Under the pieces are notes generated by a model. The model ran no database searches, was not told the origin of the DNA, and worked only from the letters and a program-made list of their open reading frames with translations. The position numbers and the translations under genes are program-made. This document shows positions 8,166-16,856 of a DNA stretch of 64,000 nt, one piece after another. The stretch covers positions 124,001 to 188,000 of the forward strand of contig NZ_JAKENF010000005.1 of NCBI RefSeq assembly GCF_021491355.1, read 5' to 3'. The DNA comes from Alitabrizicola rongguiensis (GTDB taxonomy: Bacteria > Pseudomonadota > Alphaproteobacteria > Rhodobacterales > Rhodobacteraceae). The stretch's first letter is position 1. Every line of letters begins with the position of its first letter.

Positions 8166-10979
8166 ATGTCATCGCCAGAGTGGCGGCAAGGGACCGAGAC
8201 AGTTGAGATGAGCCTGAGCCAGCCCGTTGTCGATACGTCGCCCTCCGTCTCGGACGAGGTGCGCAAGACCACCTGCTACATGTGCGCCTGCCGTTGCGGG
8301 ATCAATGTGCATCTGAAGTCCGGCAAGGTGTCCTACATCGAGGGCAACCGCGACCATCCGATCAACAAGGGGGTGCTCTGCGGCAAGGGAGCTTCGGGCA
8401 TCAAGCAGATCACCGCGCCGTCGCGGCTGAGCCAGCCCCTGCGTCGGGTCGGCCCGCGCGGGTCGGGGGCGTTCGAGCCGATCAGTTGGGACGAGGCGCT
8501 GGAGCTTGCGGTTGCCTGGATGAAGCCCCTGCGCGAGACGGCGCCGGAGAAGCTCGCCTTCTTCACCGGCCGCGACCAGAGCCAGAGCCTGACCGGCTTC
8601 TGGGCGCAAGGGTTCGGGACGCCGAACTATGCCGCGCATGGCGGCTTCTGCTCGGTCAACATGGCGGCGGGCGGGATCTACACGATGGGCGGCGCCTTCT
8701 GGGAGTTCGGGGCGCCGGATTGGGAGCGGACGAAGATGTTCGTCCTCTTCGGCGTGGCCGAGGACCATGACAGCAACCCGATCAAGATCGGCATCGGCAA
8801 GCTCAAGGACCGCGGCGCGAAAATCGTCTCGGTCAACCCGATCCGCACCGGCTACAACGCGGTGGCCGATGACTGGTTGCCGGTCACGCCGGGGACGGAT
8901 GGCCTCTTGATCCTGTCGCTGATCCATTGCCTGCTCGAGGCCGGGAAGGTCGATCTCGGTTACCTCGCGCAGTTCACCAATGCCGCCTATCTGGTGGATT
9001 CCACCGACGGGCCGACGAAGGGCCTCTTCGTGAAGAACGCCGAGAGCCAGCCCTTCGTCATCGACCGGCGCACCGGCATGCCAGCCCCCTGGGACGGCAA
9101 GGGGGTGGAGCCCGACCTCGGTGCGGTCTGGCAGGGGCACCGGACAGTGTTCCAGCATATGGCCGAGCGGTATCTGTCCCCCGACTACGCGCCCGAAACG
9201 GTGGCAGCAGCGGTCGGCATCCCGGCTGCCCGCATCCGCGGTCTGGCGGCGGACCTCGCTCGGGTGGCCTTCGACGAGGCGATCGTTCTTGACCGCGAAT
9301 GGACGGATTTCCGCGGGAATGTGCACCAGACCATGCCGGGGCGCCCCGTCTCCTTCCACGCCATGCGCGGAATCTCGGCCCATTCGAACGGCTTCCAGAC
9401 GGCGCGGGCGCTGCATCTTCTCCAGATCGTGCTTGGCGCGGTCGAGACGCCCGGAAGCTGGCGGATGAAGCCGCCCTATCCCAAGCCCGTCGAGGCGCAT
9501 CCGACACCGCATTTCGAGGCCGTTCCGGGCAAACCGCTGTCGGGGCCGCATCTGGGCTATGTCCGCTCGCCCGAACAGCTCGCGCTCAAGGCTGATGGCA
9601 GCCCGGCGCGGATCGACAAGGGGTTCAGCTGGGAGAACCCGTTCTCGGCCCATGGGCTGATGCATATGGTCATCCCGAACGCCGCCGCGGGCGATCCCTA
9701 CCGGATCGACACGCTGTTTCTCTACATGGCGAACATGGCGTGGAACTCCTCCATGAACACCGAGAAGGTGATGGAGATGCTCACGGCCAAGGGCGAGGAT
9801 GGCGAATATGTCATCCCGCGCATCATCTATTCCGACGCCTATGCGTCAGAGACTGTGGCTTATGCCGACCTGATCCTGCCCGACACGACTTATGTCGAGC
9901 GCCACGACTGCATCAGCCTGCTCGACCGCCCGATCAGCGAGCCGGACGCGGCGGGCGACGCGATCCGCTGGCCGGTGGTCGAGCCCGACCGCGACGTGCG
10001 CGGCTTCCAGTCGGTGCTGATCGACCTTGGCGCGCGACTGGGGCTGCCGGGATTTGTCACGCCAGAGGGCAAGCCGCTCTATCGCGACTATGCCGACTAC
10101 ATCGCCAACCACCAGCGCCGCCCCGGGGTGGGGCCGCTGATGGGCTTCCGTGGCAATGGCGACCTGACGGGCCGAGGGGCGCCGAACCCGGATCAGGTGC
10201 AGCGCTACATCGAGAATGGCAGCTTCTTTCAGGCGCATGTGCCGGAAGAGGCCGCCTTCTACAAACCCTGGAACGCCGCATATCAGGACTGGGCCGTGGC
10301 CATGGGCTTCTACGAAAGCCCGCAGCCCTATCTCTTCAGCATCTGGTCCGAACCGATGCGCCGGTTCCAGTTGGCCGCCGAAGGGCATGGCCATCCGCAG
10401 CCCCCCGACGCCCTGCGCGAGCGGCTGAAGGTGGCGATGGACCCGCTGCCGCTCTGGTATCCGCCCTATGGCGAGACGGCGGGTGCGGCCTATCCGATCC
10501 ATGCGCTGACACAGCGGCCGATGCACATGTACCATAGCTGGGGCAGCCAGAACGCCTGGCTGCGCCAGATCACCGGCAAGAACTACCTCTACGTTCCGAC
10601 CAAGATCTGGCGCGAGCAGGGCTTCCGCGACGGCGACTGGGCGCGGGTGACCTCGCCCTCGGGCACGATCACCGTGCCGGTGGCACATATGGCCGCGCTG
10701 AACGAGAATACCGTCTGGACCTGGAACGCCATCGGCAAGCGCCGGGGCGCATGGGCGCTCGACAAGGATGCGACCGAGGGGACGAAGGGGTTCCTGCTGA
10801 ACCACCTCATCAACGAGCTTCTGCCCGAACAGGGCGACGGCATGCGATGGTCGAACTCCGACCCCGTCACCGGGCAGGCCGCCTGGTTCGACCTGAGGGT
10901 GCGGATCGAGCGGGTCGAGCCGCAGGCGATCGTCCAGCCGAACTTCCCGACCCTGCCTTTTCCGGGAGGGCGCGCATGA
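8166..10979 (+). CDS. soeA: Sulfite:quinone dehydrogenase, molybdopterin subunit
   Basis: A 937-aa molybdopterin oxidoreductase of the DMSO-reductase superfamily. The N-terminus has a four-cysteine [4Fe-4S] motif: C37-x2-C40-x3-C44-x27-C72. C162 in HGGFCSVN is a possible molybdenum ligand (by-eye alignment). No twin-arginine signal is present, so the enzyme is cytoplasmic, as described for SoeA of Allochromatium and roseobacters. Predicted reaction: sulfite to sulfate, with electrons to quinone through SoeB and SoeC. The gene overlaps soeB by 4 nt (ATGA). Start: ATG 8166 has AGGA at short spacing; an internal ATG at 8208 is possible. Lying 78 bp after tauE, it probably completes the taurine-sulfonate pathway. 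Confidence 0.87.
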   Translation: MSSPEWRQGTETVEMSLSQPVVDTSPSVSDEVRKTTCYMCACRCGINVHLKSGKVSYIEGNRDHPINKGVLCGKGASGIKQITAPSRLSQPLRRVGPRGSGAFEPISWDEALELAVAWMKPLRETAPEKLAFFTGRDQSQSLTGFWAQGFGTPNYAAHGGFCSVNMAAGGIYTMGGAFWEFGAPDWERTKMFVLFGVAEDHDSNPIKIGIGKLKDRGAKIVSVNPIRTGYNAVADDWLPVTPGTDGLLILSLIHCLLEAGKVDLGYLAQFTNAAYLVDSTDGPTKGLFVKNAESQPFVIDRRTGMPAPWDGKGVEPDLGAVWQGHRTVFQHMAERYLSPDYAPETVAAAVGIPAARIRGLAADLARVAFDEAIVLDREWTDFRGNVHQTMPGRPVSFHAMRGISAHSNGFQTARALHLLQIVLGAVETPGSWRMKPPYPKPVEAHPTPHFEAVPGKPLSGPHLGYVRSPEQLALKADGSPARIDKGFSWENPFSAHGLMHMVIPNAAAGDPYRIDTLFLYMANMAWNSSMNTEKVMEMLTAKGEDGEYVIPRIIYSDAYASETVAYADLILPDTTYVERHDCISLLDRPISEPDAAGDAIRWPVVEPDRDVRGFQSVLIDLGARLGLPGFVTPEGKPLYRDYADYIANHQRRPGVGPLMGFRGNGDLTGRGAPNPDQVQRYIENGSFFQAHVPEEAAFYKPWNAAYQDWAVAMGFYESPQPYLFSIWSEPMRRFQLAAEGHGHPQPPDALRERLKVAMDPLPLWYPPYGETAGAAYPIHALTQRPMHMYHSWGSQNAWLRQITGKNYLYVPTKIWREQGFRDGDWARVTSPSGTITVPVAHMAALNENTVWTWNAIGKRRGAWALDKDATEGTKGFLLNHLINELLPEQGDGMRWSNSDPVTGQAAWFDLRVRIERVEPQAIVQPNFPTLPFPGGRA

Positions 10980-11713
10980 CCCAATTGCCCGCCACCACCG
11001 CGAAGAAGCTCGGCCTTGTCATCGACCTTGACACCTGCGTTGGCTGCCAGGCCTGCGTGACCGCCTGCAAGGGCTGGAACGACCAGGGCTACGGCGTACC
11101 GCTGTCGGACCAAAGCCCTTATGGATCAGACCCTTCGGGGACGTTCCTCAATCGCGTCCACAGCTACGAGGTCCAGCCCGAGGCCGGACCCGCGCAGATC
11201 GTCAACTTCCCCCGCTCGTGCCTGCATTGCGAGGACGCCCCTTGCGTTACCGTCTGCCCGACGGGAGCGAGCTACAAGCGAGCCGAGGACGGCATCGTGC
11301 TGGTGAACGAGGATGCCTGCATCGGCTGTGGGCTTTGTGCCTGGGCCTGCCCCTACGGCGCGCGAGAGCTCGACGCGGCGGCGGGGGTGATGAAGAAATG
11401 CACCCTCTGTGTCGACCGGATATACAACGAGAACCTGCCCGAGGAGGATCGCGAGCCTGCCTGCGTCCGCACCTGTCCGACCGGTGCGCGGCATTTCGGC
11501 GACTTCGCCGATCCGACGAGCCACGTCAGCCGCCTCGCGGCCGAGCGCGGCGGCTTCGACCTGATGCCCGAAATGGCGACGAAACCCACGAACAAGTACC
11601 TGCCGCCTCGCAAGAAGGCCGCGCCGGACGAGGCGTCGCTGCTCGCGCCGCTGCTGGATGTCCAGGCGACGGGTTTTGCCGGATGGCTCGATAGGGTTCT
11701 GGGGAAAATCTGA
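10976..11713 (+). CDS. soeB: Sulfite dehydrogenase iron-sulfur subunit
   Basis: 245 aa with four cysteine clusters (LDTCVGCQACVTACKGWN; SCLHCEDAPCVTVCP; EDACIGCGLCAWACPYGA; KKCTLC with ACVRTCPTGA), as in DmsB/NrfC/PsrB electron-transfer subunits carrying four [4Fe-4S] clusters. It would carry electrons from SoeA to the membrane anchor. The start ATG overlaps the soeA stop (10976-10979), and soeC starts directly after its stop. The C-terminal ~40 residues are lysine/proline-rich and probably contact the anchor. No signal peptide. Confidence 0.9.
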   Translation: MTQLPATTAKKLGLVIDLDTCVGCQACVTACKGWNDQGYGVPLSDQSPYGSDPSGTFLNRVHSYEVQPEAGPAQIVNFPRSCLHCEDAPCVTVCPTGASYKRAEDGIVLVNEDACIGCGLCAWACPYGARELDAAAGVMKKCTLCVDRIYNENLPEEDREPACVRTCPTGARHFGDFADPTSHVSRLAAERGGFDLMPEMATKPTNKYLPPRKKAAPDEASLLAPLLDVQATGFAGWLDRVLGKI

Positions 11714-12583
11714 ATGCATCCAGCCCCTTCCGTCATTGTCTTCACAGTTCTCTCGGGCCTCGGCTTCGGCTTTCTCACCTATCTGAACCTCGGGCTGATC
11801 CTGCCGCAGGGCCTGGGCGGGTTCCTGGCCTTCGCCATCGGCTATGCCTTTGCCATCGGCGGCCTGATTGCCTCGACCTTCCATCTAGGCCATCCGGAAC
11901 GGGCGATCCGCGCCTTCACGCAATGGCGCACAAGCTGGCTCAGCCGCGAGGGTTGGGCGGCGGTTCTGGCGCTGCTTGCCACCGCGCCGGTGGCGCTCGG
12001 AGCCATGGGCGGGGCCCGACCCGGTCTGCTGGGGCTCATCGCGGCGCTCCTCTGCTTGGCCACAATTGGCTGCACGTCGATGATCTATGCCCAGCTCAAG
12101 ACCGTCCCGCGCTGGAACCACTGGACCACGCCGGCGCTGTTCTTCGCCTTTGCCCTGACAGGGGGGGCGATCCTGTCAGACCTCGCCGTTCTGTCGGCCG
12201 TCCTGAGCCTTGGCCTGACGGCGCTTCTGGCCGTCGCCTTTGCCCAGGGCGAGCGCCGCTTTGCCGAGGCCGGCGCTAGCCTCGCCAGCGCGACCGGCCT
12301 CGGTGCGATCGGACAGGTGCGCGTCTTCGAGCAGGCCCATACCGCCGGAAACTACCTTCTGCGCGAGATGATCCATGTCGTCGGCCGCAAGCATGCCCGG
12401 AAGCTGCAGACCATCGCCCTGATCGCCACAGTGCTTCCCGCCGCCATTCTGCTCCTGCTTCCAGGCGGGTTGGTGACAGTGCTGCTGGCTCTCGCCGCCC
12501 ACCTGACCGGCGCCTTTGCCGCACGATGGCTGTTCTTCGCCCAGGCCGAACACGTCGTCGGCACTTACTACGGAAAACGCTGA
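11714..12583 (+). CDS. soeC: Sulfite dehydrogenase membrane anchor (DmsC family)
   Basis: 289 aa with about eight membrane segments. Conserved DmsC-family signatures include STFHLGHPERAIRAF (near residue 56), SWLSREGW (near 75), SMIYAQLKTVPRWNHW (near 118) and AEHVVGTYYG at the C-terminus. It anchors SoeAB to the cytoplasmic face and delivers electrons to the quinone pool. It begins with zero intergenic bases after soeB. No further gene is coupled to it; a 76-bp gap follows. Confidence 0.9.
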   Translation: MHPAPSVIVFTVLSGLGFGFLTYLNLGLILPQGLGGFLAFAIGYAFAIGGLIASTFHLGHPERAIRAFTQWRTSWLSREGWAAVLALLATAPVALGAMGGARPGLLGLIAALLCLATIGCTSMIYAQLKTVPRWNHWTTPALFFAFALTGGAILSDLAVLSAVLSLGLTALLAVAFAQGERRFAEAGASLASATGLGAIGQVRVFEQAHTAGNYLLREMIHVVGRKHARKLQTIALIATVLPAAILLLLPGGLVTVLLALAAHLTGAFAARWLFFAQAEHVVGTYYGKR

Positions 12584-12659
12584 CCGCACCCTTACCTGCT
12601 GGAACCCTATCGACGTGGGCGATAGCTTCCCCGCAACAGTGGCGTGGAAGGGGCGACGG

Positions 12660-14390
12660 ATGGGCGAACCAGTCGTGGACCGGTACAGGCGGGCAGCCCG
12701 GACGATCCGGCCGCTGCTTGCGGTGCATCTGGTCCTGAGGCTGATGGGCGTTGCAGTCATGACGCCGCTGGCGGTTCTTGCGATTGCCGAGGCGATGCGC
12801 GTGACCGGGCGGACAGGGATCACCGACAAGGACATCGTCTGGTTCTTCTACCTTCTGCCTGGCACGCTGACGCTTCTGGCCTTCGGGGCCCTGGCGGTGC
12901 TGGCTGCGGTGCTCGACATTACGCTGATGTCGGTGGTGCTGGCCGCCCGCGAAACCCGGGCAACAGTGGGTGTCGCGCTGGCAATCGGCGTCCTGCGCCG
13001 GATGCCCGGACGGGTCCTCGGCAGTTGCGGCCACCTGGCATTGCGCCTGATCTGGGCCGCGCTGCCCTACGTTGCCGGCCTGATGCTGGTTCAGAGGCTC
13101 GGGCTGCGTCGGCATGAGCTCGACTACTATCTGGTGACGTGGCCGCCAGAGTTCATGCTGGCCATGCTGATCGCGGTGGCGCTGGCCGCGGGTCTGGTCC
13201 GCGCGGTGACAAGGCGTCTCGCAGAGGCAGGAATCGGGCCGCTTCTGGCCCTGTCCGGGCAAAGGCCGGTCCAGAGCTGCCTTGATGAAAAGGCGCGGAT
13301 CCTGAGCGGTGTACAGCCCGAACTGCGCCGCCGGATCGCAATCTGGGCCGCCATCAAGCTGATCCTTGTCTTTGCGGTGACAGCCGTCATGGCGGGGCTG
13401 ACGGGCACGCTGCCTGGCCTTTTCGGCGCGGACTTGCGGCAGGCGGCCGCCGTCGTGGCGGGGATGCTCGCCCTTTGGGCGGTGCTGGCGTCGCTGGTGG
13501 CGGCGCTGTCGAATGGGGCCCTGGCGGGGCTGTTGCTGGAGGCGTATGACGTCGCTGGCGGCGGCGCACTTCCGCAGGACCGGGCCAAGGTGGGGCCGAG
13601 CGTGATCCTGCTTCTCGGAGCTGGCCTGATCGTCGTGATCTCTGCCGTCACCGCACCCCGGCTGATCCCGACCTTCGTCCAGACCCCGGACATCCAGATC
13701 GTCGCTCGGCCTGATTTTTCCGCGCAGGGAAATCCAGGGGTCGCGGCCGGGATCCGGAGCGCCATTGCCTCGGATGCAGACTGGATCCTGATCGGGCTGA
13801 GATCGGGCCCCGACGGATCGATTGCGCTGGCCTCCGGCGGGCAGGAAGATCCTGCCGATCTCCGGGATGTTCTGGAACTGGCCGCGGCCGCGGGAGCGAG
13901 GCTTCTCTTCGATCTGGATGTCGAAGGGGACGCGGGTGCGATGGCAAGGCAATTGTCCGACTTGGTCGATGACGCCGGCATGGCGGGATCGGTCGCGGTC
14001 ATGTCGCCAAACATCGCGGTCATTAACCAGATGCGGCTTCTGCGCCCCGGATGGCGGACGGGTGTCAGGGCGATCTGGCCGATGGGCGACTTGTCGGGCC
14101 TCGACGTCGATTTCCTCGCGCTGAATTCCGGACAGGTGACGATGAAGCGGATCTGGCGCGCGAAGTCGGCGGGCAAGGAGATCTATGCCTGGCCCGCCGA
14201 TCGGCCGCTGATCATTACGCGGGTCATCGAGCAGGGCGTGAACGGCGTCGTCACCGCCGATCCGGCGCTCGCCAGCCAGATTGCCGAGGCACATGGAGGC
14301 TTGCCGCTCACCGACCGGCTGCTTTTGTGGCTTGCGGGGCGGCTGAACCCCGCAAGCCTGCGGCTGGCAGAGCCGTCGGAGATGCACTGA
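12660..14390 (+). CDS. Membrane protein with a degenerate glycerophosphodiester phosphodiesterase domain
   Basis: 576 aa. The first ~340 residues carry about eight to nine hydrophobic segments, like the GDPD membrane domain. The last ~220 residues have the beta-alpha rhythm of a GDPD barrel. Aligned by eye, the catalytic residues are gone: the usual AHRG reads ARPD (349-352), the E-x-D pair reads L377-x-G379 (ILIGL), and the following HD reads SG (~393). The C-terminal half still shows barrel features (VVTADPALASQIAE resembles the 'gVd.iiTD.P' strand). It may be a pseudo-enzyme that senses or binds a lipid head group. Start ATG 12660 is chosen by homology-like onset of the membrane domain; the ribosome site is weak. 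Confidence 0.7.
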   Translation: MGEPVVDRYRRAARTIRPLLAVHLVLRLMGVAVMTPLAVLAIAEAMRVTGRTGITDKDIVWFFYLLPGTLTLLAFGALAVLAAVLDITLMSVVLAARETRATVGVALAIGVLRRMPGRVLGSCGHLALRLIWAALPYVAGLMLVQRLGLRRHELDYYLVTWPPEFMLAMLIAVALAAGLVRAVTRRLAEAGIGPLLALSGQRPVQSCLDEKARILSGVQPELRRRIAIWAAIKLILVFAVTAVMAGLTGTLPGLFGADLRQAAAVVAGMLALWAVLASLVAALSNGALAGLLLEAYDVAGGGALPQDRAKVGPSVILLLGAGLIVVISAVTAPRLIPTFVQTPDIQIVARPDFSAQGNPGVAAGIRSAIASDADWILIGLRSGPDGSIALASGGQEDPADLRDVLELAAAAGARLLFDLDVEGDAGAMARQLSDLVDDAGMAGSVAVMSPNIAVINQMRLLRPGWRTGVRAIWPMGDLSGLDVDFLALNSGQVTMKRIWRAKSAGKEIYAWPADRPLIITRVIEQGVNGVVTADPALASQIAEAHGGLPLTDRLLLWLAGRLNPASLRLAEPSEMH

Positions 14391-14455
14391 CACGCTGGCA
14401 GACCTTGGCTGCATTCGCTAGCGTTCAAGGGGACACTTTGTGACGAGGATGGGGC

Positions 14456-15244
14456 GTGTCGTACGCGTTCATGGATCTCGGCCTCTCGGCTGCGCTTTTC
14501 CTGCTGATGCTCGCCATGCTGCTGCTCGGCGCCTCGATGGGCCGGCGCCGCCGGGAAAAGGTCGGGACGGAGGTGTCGGGGGCGGGCGCCGTCGACGGAG
14601 CGGTCTATGCGCTGCTCGGCCTTCTTGTCGCCTTCACCTTCTCGGGGGCCGCGTCGCGTTTCGATGAGCGGCGCAGTCTGATCGTCGAAGAGGCGAACGA
14701 TATCGGCACCGCCTATCTGCGACTGGACCTGTTGCCGGCCGACGCACAGCCGGGCCTGAGGGATCTGATGCGTCGCTACACCGAGTCCCGTTTGAAGGTG
14801 TACCAAACCCTGCCGGACCTCGAGGCGTCCTATGAAGAGCTGGCGCTGTCACAGCAGCTTCAGTCCCAGATCTGGACCCGTGCGCTGGAGGCTTCCCGCC
14901 GTCCGGGGCAGGATACAGCCGCGACCATGCTGTTGCTTCCGGCGCTGAACGCGATGTTCGACATCACAACGACCCGGACCATGGCCTCACTCAAGCATCC
15001 TCCCAAGGCGATCTTCGGGATGCTGTTCGCCATCTGCCTGCTCGGCGCGATGCTGGCCGGCTTCAACATGGGGCTGGGTGGCAGGGTAAGCCTTTTGCAT
15101 GCCGTCACCTTTCCCGCGGTGATGTCGATCGCCGTCAACCTGATCCTGGACATGGAACATCCAAGGCTGGGGCTGATCACCGTCGACAGCTTCGATCAGG
15201 TGATTGCCGACACGCTTGCCAACATGACGCCCAAGCCGGACTGA
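14456..15244 (+). CDS. Bestrophin-like (DUF4239) membrane protein
   Basis: 262 aa, with two N-terminal membrane segments (about 5-28 and 45-68) and two C-terminal ones (about 184-203 and 210-230) around a soluble helical stretch. The phrase FSGAASRFDERRSLIVEEAN is typical of the bestrophin-like DUF4239 family; the family name is recalled, not searched. It starts at GTG with GAGG a few bases upstream. It ends 6 bp from the convergent CDF transporter gene. It could be an ion channel, but no activity is established for these bacterial members. Confidence 0.7.
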   Translation: MSYAFMDLGLSAALFLLMLAMLLLGASMGRRRREKVGTEVSGAGAVDGAVYALLGLLVAFTFSGAASRFDERRSLIVEEANDIGTAYLRLDLLPADAQPGLRDLMRRYTESRLKVYQTLPDLEASYEELALSQQLQSQIWTRALEASRRPGQDTAATMLLLPALNAMFDITTTRTMASLKHPPKAIFGMLFAICLLGAMLAGFNMGLGGRVSLLHAVTFPAVMSIAVNLILDMEHPRLGLITVDSFDQVIADTLANMTPKPD

Positions 15245-15250
15245 CGCAGG

Positions 15251-16138
15251 TCAGAGCACGACGATGCCCGAATGCTTGGCCTTTTCCTCGGGTTCGACGT
15301 GGATCGTGATGATGGCGTTGTCGATCACGGTCTTGATCGCGGTCTCGACCCTGTCACACATCGTATGGGCCTCGCTGACGCTGAGCGCCCCGGGCACCAC
15401 GAGATGGAACTCGATGAAGGTTGCCTGGCCGGCGTGACGGGTGCGTAGGTCATGCGCCTCGACCGCGCCTGCGGCTTCGGTCGAAATCGCCGCGCGGACC
15501 TTGCGCAATGTGTCGTCGGCAACGGATTCGTCCATCAGGCCGCTGAGTGACTCCTCCATGACCTTCCATCCTGACCAGAGGATGTTCAGCGCGACGATGG
15601 CGGCCATGCCGGGATCAAGGAGCGGCCAGCCTGTCTCGATCGCCAGAAGCACGCCGATCGTGACGCCGACAGACGAGATCACGTCGGAGAGAAGATGCTT
15701 TCCATCTGCCACCAGTGCGGGAGAGCGCAGGCGGCGGCCCTGGCGGATCAGGATCCAGCACCAGGCGGCGTTGATGACGCTGGCCAGCATGTTCACCGCA
15801 ATGCCGGACAGGGGCGCGTCGAGGACACGCGGGGTGATGAAGCCGTGCCACGCCTCGCGCAGGATCAGGAGAGCGGCAACGATGATGAGCGCGCCCTCAA
15901 TGATTGCACTGAAGAACTCTGCCTTGTGGTGTCCATAGGGATGGTTGGCGTCCGCGGGCCGTGCGGCGACCCGGATCGCGATCAGCGCGGCGATGGCGGT
16001 GGCAACGTTGACCGTGCTTTCAAGTGCATCCGAGAACAGCGCGATAGAGCCCGTCATCTGCCAGGACAGGAGCTTCAGCCCCAGCACGACCAGGCCCACG
16101 ACAATGCTGCCGGTCGCAAGTTGCATCGTCCTGGTCAT
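15251..16138 (-). CDS. Cation diffusion facilitator metal exporter
   Basis: 295 aa with six membrane segments and a cytoplasmic C-terminal domain. Likely transport-site residues are D37 (FSDALES, with S41 at the usual second position) and the H148-x3-D152 pair (DGKHLLSD). HPYGHHKAEFFSA (66-78) is the family signature. Such proteins export Zn, Fe, Mn or Co in exchange for protons. D-x3-S/H-x3-D is common in one proteobacterial CDF branch. About 60 bp upstream lies a GATAAT-type direct repeat like part of a Fur/Mur box, which hints at iron or manganese. Confidence 0.88.
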   Translation of the reverse strand: MTRTMQLATGSIVVGLVVLGLKLLSWQMTGSIALFSDALESTVNVATAIAALIAIRVAARPADANHPYGHHKAEFFSAIIEGALIIVAALLILREAWHGFITPRVLDAPLSGIAVNMLASVINAAWCWILIRQGRRLRSPALVADGKHLLSDVISSVGVTIGVLLAIETGWPLLDPGMAAIVALNILWSGWKVMEESLSGLMDESVADDTLRKVRAAISTEAAGAVEAHDLRTRHAGQATFIEFHLVVPGALSVSEAHTMCDRVETAIKTVIDNAIITIHVEPEEKAKHSGIVVL

Positions 16139-16200
16139 TGCGAGTCTCCGGCCGCGTTGCCGGTGCCTTTAGCGGTGGGGGAAGGGTGAATCAAGCCCTT

Positions 16201-16217
16201 GATAATGAATGATAATG
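16201..16217 (-). promoter_or_regulatory. Possible Fur/Mur-like box upstream of the CDF gene
   Basis: GATAAT GAAT GATAAT G, two GATAAT hexamers separated by 4 bp, in an otherwise GC-rich region 63 bp before the CDF start. Classical Fur sites are arrays of GATAAT-like hexamers. Only two are evident, so the assignment is tentative. Confidence 0.35.
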
Positions 16218-16315
16218 CTTCGCATCTTCAACCGCTGCCGCCTTGCTGCAATGCGGCGGGCTAACCCATTGATCTTTGGGCCTTAGCGAAGGCGCCGCGA
16301 GAGTGCTCACATTAA

Positions 16316-16329
16316 CTGATCTAGATCAT
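16316..16329. promoter_or_regulatory. FNR/FixK-like palindrome upstream of the HlyD-SulP-ppk2 operon
   Basis: CTGATCTAGATCAT contains the perfect palindrome TGATCTAGATCA (16317-16328). It matches the TTGAT-N4-ATCAA pattern of FnrL/FixK boxes except at the outermost bases. It lies about 93 bp before the first gene of the operon. A second ppk2 gene in the window has a similar box at 33823. Confidence 0.55.
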
Positions 16330-16421
16330 TGAGACTTTGGGCGCCATCCGCACTAAGGTGAATTTGACCTGCCGAACATCAGGTTCTCCTGAGATTCGAC
16401 AAGACACCAAGGAGGGTGATC

Positions 16422-16853
16422 ATGACCACCGACATCCATCCGCTTGCGCCGCATGTTGTTCCGTTCTTCATCACGCCGCCGGGCGAGACAGACGGGCTGT
16501 TGGTTTTTGCGATCCTTTTCATGGTGGCGGCGGTTCTGAGCGTGGGGCTTCTGTATCTGCACCTCCATTCGATTCCCGAGCGGATGATGCACCAGAAGGC
16601 GAACAAGGTTCAGTTCGAGATCGTCGCGGTTCTGGCTCTGCTTGCGCTGTTCACCCACATCAACATTTTTTGGGTGGCGGCGCTGCTTCTGGCGATGATC
16701 ACCATTCCGGATTTCGCCACGCCGGTGCAGTCGATGGCAGAGTCTCTGGCGCGGATGGCAGGGCGCCAGGGAGACGGGACGCCGCCGCCCGCCGCCGGGC
16801 CGGAAGATCCGCCGCCCGCAGCGGACCCCTCTGCCGACGCGAAGGGGGCCTGA
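16422..16853 (+). CDS. Small two-TM membrane protein with acidic-proline tail
   Basis: 143 aa. Two hydrophobic segments (about 24-47 and 66-92) flank a short basic linker (HSIPERMMHQKANK). The last 35 residues are rich in P, A and D. Strong Shine-Dalgarno AAGGAGG six bases before this ATG; a GTG two codons upstream is less well placed. The stop lies 3 bp before the HlyD-type gene. I do not recognise a named family, but paired small membrane proteins are often encoded before YibH/YiaV/AaeA-type adaptors (DUF3302-like YibI, AaeX), so a partner role in the same envelope complex is likely. Confidence 0.75.
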   Translation: MTTDIHPLAPHVVPFFITPPGETDGLLVFAILFMVAAVLSVGLLYLHLHSIPERMMHQKANKVQFEIVAVLALLALFTHINIFWVAALLLAMITIPDFATPVQSMAESLARMAGRQGDGTPPPAAGPEDPPPAADPSADAKGA

Positions 16854-16856
16854 GCC

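Noticed and set aside
14183-14806. Leftward frame between the GDPD-like and bestrophin-like genes
   Set aside because: Overlaps both real genes and lacks any recognisable domain or ribosome site.
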